Source: Fagopyrum homotropicum
Taxonomy: Eukaryota > Streptophyta > Magnoliopsida > Caryophyllales > Polygonaceae
Assembly (NCBI GenBank): GCA_033239125.1
Contig: BSWB01000001.1
Coordinates: 40,087,501 to 40,151,500, forward strand
Length of the DNA: 64,000 bases
Reading direction: 5' to 3'
Positions 56,633 to 64,000 of this stretch are shown piece by piece. Both the position numbers and the translations under genes were made by a program. Numbering within the stretch: the first letter of the stretch is position 1; every line of letters begins with the position of its first letter. The notes beneath the pieces were generated by a model, which was given only the letters and a program-made list of their open reading frames with translations, had not been told where the DNA came from and made no database searches.

Positions 56633-58538
56633 TACCTTTAGTGATCTTGTCGATGCACTCCTCTATGATATGTAAATGCTCATCCGGAAAGAAGTCATCT
56701 ATGGGTAGATGGTCGTCCTCTAGATGTGGTAGACGACTCAAATGATCCGCAACAGAATTTTCCGAACCCTTCTTGTCACGGATCTCTAGATCGAATTCTT
56801 GTAGGAGAAGAATCCATCTAATCAGACTTGGTTTCGCATCCTTCTTTGCAAGTAGATACCGGATCGCAGCATGATCCGTGTATACAGTCACCTTTGCACC
56901 TACAAGATAAGAACGAAACTTTTCAAATGCATATACGATTGCTAGAAATTCTTTTTTCGGTAGTGGCGTAGTTAAGCTGCGCTTCATCTAGCGTCTTGCT
57001 AGCATAGTAGATAGCATGGGTTCGTCCTTCCTTCTTTTGCCCAAGCACAGCTCCTATAGGTACGTCACTTGCATCACACATAACCTCGAATGGAAGATGC
57101 CAATCCGGAGGTTGAATGATCGGGGTTGAGATTAGAGCTTCCCGAATCTTATGAAATGCATCTAAACACTCCTGCGAGAAATCAAAAATTGCATCCTTCA
57201 TCAATAGATTAGTTAGCGGTTTTGATATCTTAGAGAAATCCTTTATAAAACGTCTATAAAATCCAGCATGTCCTAGAAAGCTTCTTATCCCTTCATTGAA
57301 GATGGGGGAGGGAGCTTTTCTATAGTCTCTATCTTAGCCTTATCTACTTCAATCCCTCTACTAGAGATCAAATGTCCTAATACAATGCCTTCTTTCACCA
57401 TAAATTGACACTTCTCACAATTAAGAACTAGGTTAGTGTCTTCACACCTTTGTAGTACAAGAGAAAGGTTAGAAAGACAATTATCGAAAGAGGAACCATA
57501 AACAGAAAAGTCATCCATGAAAACCTCCATGATTTCCTCTATATACTCTGAGAAGATAGCCATCATGCACCTTTGAAAGGTGGTTGGGGCGTTGCAAAGC
57601 CCGAACGGCATTCTCCTATAAGCAAACGTACCCCACGGGCACATGAATGTGGTCTTCTCTTGATGGTCCGGGTGTATCGGGATCTGAAAGAAACCACTAT
57701 AACCGTCAAGATAACAGAAATGTGAGTGTTGTGCTAACCTCTCAAGCATTTGGTCGATAAATGGTAATGGGAAGTGATCCTTCCTTGTTGCGTTGTTTAG
57801 CTTGCGGTAGTCTATGCACATCCTCCATCCCGTCACGGTTCGTGTAGGAATGAGCTCATTGTTCTTGTTGGTGATGACTGTCATTCCTCCCTTCTTTGGA
57901 ACAACCTGTACAGGGCTCACCCACTTGCTATCGAAGATAGGGTAGATGATACCTACATCAAGTAGTTTAAGAATTTCCTTCTTGACAACCTCCTTCATGG
58001 TCGGATTTAACCGCCTTTGAGGTTGTCGCGAAGTTCTAAAATCTTCTTCCATTAGGATCTTATGCATGCATAGTGAAGGTTTGATTCCTACTAGATCCTC
58101 TATAGTGTAACCTAAGGCTTTCCTATGTTTCTTAAGAACAACCATAAGCTTACTATGTTCATCTATACTTAGATCGGAACTAACAATTACCGGAAATGTA
58201 GAATTAGGTCCTAGAAATGCATACCTTAGATGTACTGGAAGTGGCTTCAATTCCATCACTATTGGACTCTCTAATGGCTCTTGAGGAGTGTCCAATGTTT
58301 CCTTAGAAGTTTCTAAGGGTATAGAAGTTGTTGGAGAAGAATCAAGAGAAGTGGTGCAAAGAACATAATTGTCCTCAGATTTTCCCAAAATTACGGCACC
58401 TCTATTTCCTCCACGGCCGTGGTTTTGGGTGTGGAAGTCAATTACGGCACCTCTGTTTGTTCCACGGCCGTGTTTTTGGCCGTGTAACTTACTGGAGTCC
58501 TCCGAATAGCTAATTACATTCATGTTGGTGGAAACCAC
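56520..58538 (-). pseudogene. pol: reverse transcriptase and RNase H of element E
   Basis: RT (58538-57285) is open for 417 codons with CIDYRKLNNATRKDHFPLPF, FCYLDGYSGFFQIP and catalytic FMDDFSVYG. A frameshift after KLPPPSSMKG (about 57285) leads into the frame with FSQECLDAFHKI and CDASDVPIGAVLGQ. A second frameshift at TTEK (about 56955) leads to EFLAIVYAFEKFRSYLVG, TDHAAIRYLLAKKDAKP and SVADHLSRLP. The N-terminal linker has NHGRGG and KHGRG, encoded by the CCACGGCCGTGG motif. Confidence 0.92.
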
Positions 58539-58936
58539 GGCCGTGGAATAACATGATTGGGCCGTGATTCCTCACGTTCTTTGACCCATCGTAGAGTTTT
58601 TCAAACTCTTCTTCATACACTTCCTTTTGCTTCTCTAAAGCTTCAATTTCCTCATTGCATTCCTCTTCTTCTCCTATGTCCATAATGCTTATAGTGATCA
58701 CCTTTTACTAGGGATCTTTGAAGAAAATCGAACTTACTTCCTCTCTAGGTAGCTGTTCGTCATGGATGTTGAATATGTCCTCTTCAAGAGCTGGTTCTTT
58801 CATCAAAGTGGAAAGAACGAACTCTACCTTTTCCTCTCCTATGTCGAAGGCAAGTCTAGCATTTTTGCAATCAACCATACAATCGGATGTTGCAAGAAAC
58901 GGTCTTCCGAGTATGATCGGGACCGGACTATCTGCA
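58539..58936 (-). pseudogene. pol: protease remnant and linker of element E
   Basis: Only the C-terminal half of protease remains (PVPIILGRPFLAT, VDCKNARLAFDIGEEKVEFVLS), followed by an acidic linker with FHGRGFHQ from the family motif. The active-site loop (DLGAS in relatives) is deleted. A frameshift near 58540 separates it from RT. Confidence 0.8.
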
Positions 58937-59800
58937 TAGAAAATGCATTATCTTACCTCTCAACTCCGCCGCCTTGGATGGTAGAAAGCATTTGGTGAGG
59001 AACTCCGAAGAAAGATCCTCCCATGTGATGAGTCTTCCATTTGGAAGAGCTTGATATCAAGATAAAGCTTTCCCTTTCAAAGACAAAAAGAATGGCTTGA
59101 TCTTGTAATTGTTGGTGGTTGCATTCTTTGGCTTCATTGTCTCCATCAAGATCTCAAAATTCTGTAAATGTTGATGTGGAGATTCAATACTCGTTCCTCC
59201 AAACTGATTTTGGCGAACAATGGTAATAACTTGTGGGTTGAAGCTAAACCCCTGCATATCGTCAGCATCAAAGTTCACACCTAAATGGCATGGTTGCTGA
59301 ATTGGATCCATCCTTTGGCCAAGAGTTCTTGGATCTTCATCTACCCGAGCAGCTCTCGCACCCCCAACTGGGACACGATAATTTGAAGCCGGTCTTGGAT
59401 TATTCTGATTTGCATTGATCGTCGGATCAATGTCCTCTAGCGGTGGCATGGAAGAGTCGCTATCCTCATCGGATGAGTCGGTTCTAACCGATCTTACCGG
59501 TTTCCTCCTCTTCTTCTTCTTGGAATCGCTCATCTCCAGCCTCATTTGAAGCATCATGTCCTTGAACTCATCAATTTGCAATTGATGACGGTCCGATTCT
59601 TTCTTGCGAGTCTTGTCGCTCCATCTAAGTTGAGCTTCGGATTCCTCCAACTCTGCTTGAAGATCCCGCTCCTTGTTTTCAGCCATCTTTCTTTCTTTGA
59701 GCTTCTTCCTCAAAGTCTTCTCAAGTTCTTGATCAAGAGGTAAGAGGTCTTTGTTGTTTCTAGATCTGCGCATATACCTAAGGTAACTTGCAAATATCAT
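58937..59800 (-). pseudogene. gag: gag of element E, truncated by internal deletion
   Basis: The gag starts MIFASYLRYMRRSRNNKDLL at 59800, with a long coiled coil, a basic KKKKRRKP cluster and the capsid start (LGQRMDPIQQ, ESPHQHLQNFEILMETMK). A TGA near 59057 interrupts LS-YQALPNG. Reading continues to AAELRGKI at about 58945 and then joins the protease second half, so the rest of gag and the protease active site are missing. Confidence 0.85.
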
Positions 59801-59875
59801 TCAAAGGAGATATCAAATAACAAGAGCAAAGCTCCCAAGCTTGACAACCAATAACCGAATTCGGCCTAAACCAAA

Positions 59876-59893
59876 TCCCCGGCAACGGCGCCA
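59876..59893 (-). promoter_or_regulatory. primer binding site of element E (tRNA-Asp type)
   Basis: TGGCGCCGTTGCCGGGGA on the sense strand, six bases after the LTR. The truncated second copy has the same site at 50049-50066. Confidence 0.95.
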
Positions 59894-59899
59894 AAAACT

Positions 59900-61596
59900 T
59901 GTTCGCCTCGAAGCATGCGTGCAATCAAGCTTTAAATTTATAAAAACTAGAATCGAGCAAGCAAACCCGTAGTGTACGGATCGGCGTAATAAAGCAAGAA
60001 CTCCAGAGTGTCGAACTCAGAGATTTGGGGGGAACAAATTTAGTTCGCAAATCGTCAAACAAGTAAAGGTAATAAGCTTTGCAAATATTGGGAAAACAAC
60101 AACCCTAAAGATCCAGGTATCTAATTATGGCAATCGATTCAAGATATACTAAAGAACTAAGGACAGAGTTAAGAGTTGCAAAGGTATGCTAAGGTAAAGC
60201 AATGTACGGTGAAGTTCCAAGGATTTATATGACTTATCTAAACACACTCTCTATAAAGGTTGTTGAGGCTTCAGTATAGAAAGGATCTAAAGACAAGAAT
60301 TAATCTCAAATACCCAAACTTGTAACCCAAGGATCAAAACTAACTAAAACGATTAAGGTTGTGACACTCAAAATCGAAGTAGAGGTTGTTGAGGCTTCAC
60401 TACTACCTAGAAAAGGGCAAACCTAGACTAGATTAAAGCTAATCTTTAACCTTGGATCAAAGTAAAAGCAAAGTTCGTAAACTAGGGTAAATTACGGGCA
60501 CATCTTGAGTTCCACGGCCGTGGAAGCTCAAGAACAGACCGTGATCTTGGTTCGTCGGCGAAATCTCTCTAACTCTCAAGGTCCAATCAAATTACGATCG
60601 ATCTATCATTATCTAAGCCACAACTATCAACCCTTCACCTTAGAATTGCTAAAGGGTTTTAGCCAATAACCATTGTCATGATATCACAAATAAATTTAAG
60701 AAGAATGAAAGATGAAAACCTTCGAAAACTCAAATATAACTCAAAGTCAATCTTAAATTCGAAACACAAATCGGAATATTCAATGGATTCGGAATAGAAT
60801 ACAAAACCTCACAAAATCTAAGGCAAGTATGAAGAACGGGATGTCAATCCGTCTTCAATGACAAAACCTAGAAAAAAGGGTGCAACTTCCGCCACACACG
60901 ATCTTCTGGAATCCAAATTGCCGGCCTTCCACAACGTTCCTCGCGAAACCCTAAGGCTAACTCTTCCAAGCGAGGTTCTCCAAGCCTAAGCGAATCCTTC
61001 CCAAAGCGATGATTCCGAAATCTCTCTCCTCCCGCCTTTTTATATGACGGGGCAAAATAACCGTACCGGCCCACTGCGTAAATGACGTGGCAATAATTGG
61101 TTCGTCAAAAGATCGCCTAAATTACGGTCTCAAGGGGTTCCACGACCGTGGTTTAGGGCGTGGAAGTTACGGTCTCATATGATTTCCACGACCGTACTTT
61201 AGACCGTGTAACTCTCTGGAATGCTCCACGCTCATGATGCCAAGATCCACGCCCGTGGTTTAGAGCGTGGACTTCTCTACGGCCGTATTTCTAGGCGTGA
61301 AAGTGTAAATTGCTTGTGGTTTCCTTTGTGTCGTGCCATTCCTCATCCTAGCATCTCCTTTGGCTTCTTTGATGTGTTCCTAATCCTTGGATATGCTCAA
61401 ATCCTCTCCTATCTCTCTCAATTGGTTCGGTTTTAGCTCTTATTCACCTATAATCAACACAAAGCTAATGTAGACCTCCATATCGAAAATATAGACAAAC
61501 TAGCTAAGAAATGCTTCAATGCCTTATCAATGAACATTAATGGATGAAAAACAACTAGAAAAAGTGCCTAGAATATCGCAACATTTCATGCTAACA
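59900..61596 (-). repeat. right LTR of element E
   Basis: 1697 bp, collinear with 50073-51773. A TATA box (CATATAAAAAG) is at 61036-61046 and CCACGGCCGTGG variants are at 60511-60528 and 61139-61287. It abuts ORF1 of G at 61597. Confidence 0.92.
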
Positions 61597-62676
61597 ATCG
61601 TCTAGATCGACGACTGGTATACTGGTGCCAGCAGTATTTGTCCCTGTGTCCATGGCAGCACCGCCATCATCATCCTCATCAGCCTCCTCCTCATCCTGCT
61701 CCTGGGCTGCTGTTGCGTCTCTAGCGTCCTCAATAAGAGGAATCCACGCAGTGGACCAATATTGAGGGTCATAAACTGAAAACTGAGATAACCATCTAAT
61801 ACCCTGAGGTGCAGTCTGCTCCCAGGGCATCGCCACATATGGCATACTAAGTCCACGAGGAACCAAGATCCTCCTCGTGATCATCTCCTGCAGTCCAAGC
61901 GGCTTGGCAGACGCCACCATAGTACAAGCACTCAGATCGAGGTCCATGTAACTCGCGATGTGAGTCACCAGCCCTCCGCAGCAAATATCCCCCTTTGCCT
62001 TTGCATTTATCTGGTGTAAATCCTCAACCAACATCACTCCAAAGTCGGGAACTCCTCCAGTAACCATACAGTACAGACTCATCAACTCCCCCTGTTTAAT
62101 CTTTTGGGGCGTCTTAGTACGCGCCAGAAGTGTCTCGCTAAATATCCGGTGGGCTAATCTAAAGGCGAGGTGGAAGATGATACTCTCCCTGGAGTCTCCA
62201 GGTCTGCACCTATCAGCGTGCTCAACTACGTGAGCTATCTGGCCCCAGAACTGTCGAGCCACGGCTCGAGAAGGAAAATCAGAAGTTGTGGGGTTCTGGA
62301 AGCCGAAGATCTCCCTCCAATGATCCATCGGAACTAAGTAGTTCCGGTTCAGCAACCGGTACTTGATGGCACACTCTGTAGGCAAGTAAGTCACGGAGCT
62401 CACAAACTCCAAAGTCGGCTCAAGGTAGGCTGGAGCTCTAATCTCAGTAAACTGCTCCAGCCCTACCATAGCAATCATCCGCCTCAAATCATCATCTACG
62501 TAGAGGCAATCAAAAGCAACGATATCAGGGAATCGCGGTGCAACCACTGGACGCGCAACAATGCGGTCATAATCTACCCGGTGACGCTCATGGATCACCG
62601 GTATGGATCGGCGAGAAGAAGAAGAAGGAGAAGGGGAAGACCTATTCCTCAAAACCAGCTGTCTATCAGAACTCAT
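61597..62676 (-). pseudogene. ORF1 of element G, N-terminal and central part
   Basis: It starts MSSDRQLVLRNRSS and is open up to the E insertion. It parallels ORF1 of B throughout (HERHRVDYDRIVARPV, NRNYLVPMDHWREIFGF, FHLAFRLAHRIFSETLLAR, ICCGGLVTHIASY). It breaks at VDLDD next to the acidic run; the C-terminal end is at 49608-49818. Confidence 0.85.
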
Positions 62677-63442
62677 TTTCCCTCACTGTCAGACCACCTC
62701 GGTCGGTTGTCAGATCTCAAGAACACCTCGGTCGACACGCAGGTCGACTGGACCGAGGTAGAAGGCTGTTCGATCGTAACTCTCAGAAATCCAGTTATTT
62801 TCCCCCGATATCACTACCAATTGTTCCTATGGGGTACTTAAGCCTTTTTTAACACAATACAGGGGCAACCAAAGCCCAATTTGATCGAAACAGTGGAAGA
62901 AGAACGAGTTAGGGTTTTTTCGATTTACCCCAGATTTGGTCGATTCGGAGCGTTTTTGTTGCAGATTGTCGCTTGCAAACTGTTCCTCTACTCTTTCCTT
63001 GCAGTTTGGAAGCAAGAATCATCGAAAACGATCGAGAATCGGGGAACGAGATGGATTGGGACAACGCGGTCGAAGAGGTGAGAGAGGGAAGAGAGAGAAA
63101 TCGATCCCCCTTTTATACCCTTTTCTGGAACTGCTGTCACCTCGGTCGAGATGGTCTCGACTGGACCGAGGTGATACTTACCGAGGTGGATATTCAGTAA
63201 CCCTAGTCGCCTCGGTTTCTCAAGAATCATCTCGGTCGAGGTGTTGTGACATCAACCGAGATTTGTCTCAATCAAACACCGTCTTCTCAAATTCTCGAAC
63301 TTCTGCCCTTCCAGTGTTGCTCCTGGGATGTATTCCTTCCTTAGAGAGTACCTGTTGTCTGTCTAGGACGCCAAAAACAAAGCAAAGCAAAGCAAAAGCA
63401 AACTATCTAAAGCTAGACTAGGAAAGGGAAAGAAAGCAATAT
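62677..63442 (-). other. pol-ORF1 spacer of element G
   Basis: Many CCTCGGTCGAGG-type motifs occur at 62697-62758 and 63138-63265. The layout matches B's spacer (29945-30682). No ORF is supported. Confidence 0.75.
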
Positions 63443-63460
63443 CTTGGGTTGCCTCCCAAG
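63443..63460 (-). other. predicted RNA hairpin after pol, element G
   Basis: CTTGGG-AGGCAA-CCCAAG on the sense strand, 43 nt after the stop of the pol frame, as in B and E. Confidence 0.7.
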
Positions 63461-63502
63461 AAGCGCTTGATTTAAGGTCGCTAGCTGGACCGTACGGTGT
63501 CC

Positions 63503-64000
63503 TTAAACGTGCTGGGAAGTATCCTCACTCCATACTTCACCTTCATCATGGGGTGAGATAAGGAAGTTTATCAAATGTTCCAGCAAGTGCAAGTGCTCAT
63601 CGGGGAATGAATCATCTAAGGGTGGTTCGTCCTTCTCGCTTGAAGATGGAGGTAGCCGGTTGAGGTGATCCGCAACAGAATTTTCGGATCCCTTCTTATC
63701 GCGGATCTCTAGGTCAAACTCTTGAAGCAAGAGAATCCATCGAATAAGACGTGGCTTGGCATCCTTCTTAGCAAGCAAGTAACGAATAGTTGCATGGTCA
63801 GTGTAAACAATAACTTTTGCCCCTACTAAGTAAGAACGAAATTTCTCAAAAGCATATACAACCGCCAATAGCTCCTTTTCGGTGGTGGCGTAGTTACGCT
63901 GGGCTTCGTCTAGCGTCTTGCTAGCATAGTAAATGACGGTGGTCCGGCCATCCTTCTTTTGTCCAAGCACCGCTCCTACTGCCACATCACTCGCATCGCA
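63503..64000 (-). CDS. pol: RNase H end of the pol frame of element G, partial
   Basis: The frame enters from the right edge of the window. RNase H features are visible (AVGAVLGQKKDGRT, TTEKELLAVVYAFEKF, TDHATIRYLLAKKDAKPRLIRW). After SVADHLNRLP and DSFPDEHLHLLEHL it jumps to SPHDEGEVWSEDTSQHV and stops at 63503. This is the same join to the integrase tail as in B. No stop is seen in the visible part. Confidence 0.92.
   Translation of the reverse strand, partial: CDASDVAVGAVLGQKKDGRTTVIYYASKTLDEAQRNYATTEKELLAVVYAFEKFRSYLVGAKVIVYTDHATIRYLLAKKDAKPRLIRWILLLQEFDLEIRDKKGSENSVADHLNRLPPSSSEKDEPPLDDSFPDEHLHLLEHLINFLISPHDEGEVWSEDTSQHV

Larger units (their letters stand above)
50073..61596 (-). mobile_element. 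Athila-type retrotransposon E, with internal gag-protease deletion
   Basis: LTRs 50073-51773 and 59900-61596 bound an interior with gag, protease remnant, RT, RNase H, integrase and ORF1. Its right end joins ORF1 of G directly; on the left no 5-bp duplicate (ATCGT expected) is found, because a truncated second copy follows. The CCACGGCCGTGG motif recurs in LTRs, spacers and linkers. Stops and frameshifts make it non-functional, but the integrase triad is intact. Confidence 0.92.
46418..64000 (-). mobile_element. Athila-type retrotransposon G (B family), interrupted by E, cut by window
   Basis: The 3' LTR (46418-48181), 3' spacer, ORF1 (in two pieces around E) and the end of the RNase H region are present; the remainder lies right of 64000. 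TTGTA precedes the LTR (46413-46417). Like B, its pol frame runs from RNase H straight into an integrase-tail remnant (SPHDEGEVWSED), so the integrase loss is shared. Confidence 0.92.

Noticed and set aside
58915..58975. A 25-nt GTAAGA...TTTTCTATGCAG segment resembling a tiny intron in E
   Set aside because: Alignment with B shows gag coding sequence up to the middle and protease coding sequence after it, so the ends are chance matches at a deletion junction. 25 nt is also too short for a plant intron.

Overview
This window is a block of plant nuclear repeat DNA. Essentially everything that can be recognised is LTR retrotransposon, mostly Ty3/gypsy elements of the Athila type, plus one SIRE-like Ty1/copia element, fragments of chromovirus-like LTRs and one small MITE. 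I found no host gene, tRNA or rRNA. The plant origin follows from the families themselves: Athila-type pol with an FMDD reverse transcriptase and a primer site matching the 3' end of tRNA-Asp, SIRE-type copia with a 3' extra ORF, and Tourist-like MITEs. The species cannot be named from the sequence.

Layout. 1-538 and 10172-10497 belong to an old chromovirus-like element on the minus strand. A SIRE-like copia element (A, 539-10171, target duplication GAAAG) sits inside its LTR and itself carries a MITE (8019-8199). 10498-13711 holds two opposed Athila fragments. A second Athila-type LTR (D', 13712-41266, plus strand) interrupts the gag of the second fragment and contains an internal 915-bp tandem duplication. 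Element C (14170-39181, minus strand, target duplication GGAGT) is inserted in that LTR. C in turn contains a solo LTR (18130-19962, target duplication TGGTG) and the young element B (25329-37091, target duplication TTGCC). Right of D' come a chimeric leader with two primer sites, an unusual two-part ORF (41529-42587), a truncated chromovirus-like LTR (42637-43285), element F (from 43286), element G inserted in F (from 46418 to beyond the window), and element E inserted in G (49819-61596).

How the parts work together. Athila-type elements here read, in sense order, 5' LTR, tRNA-Asp primer site, gag, protease, reverse transcriptase, RNase H, integrase, a spacer, ORF1, a long 3' spacer, polypurine tract and 3' LTR. 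Element B keeps one open 1506-codon gag-protease-RT-RNase H frame but has lost almost all of integrase. Its relative G shows the same junction, so this lineage multiplied after losing integrase and presumably borrows it from relatives such as E or C.

Main points for a second look are: a private short inverted-repeat-like motif scattered through LTRs, spacers and protein linkers of each unrelated family; a hairpin 41-43 nt after the pol stop in four elements, with a compensatory base-pair change; a conserved roughly 200-bp noncoding block in the 3' spacers; and the integrase-less B/G lineage.
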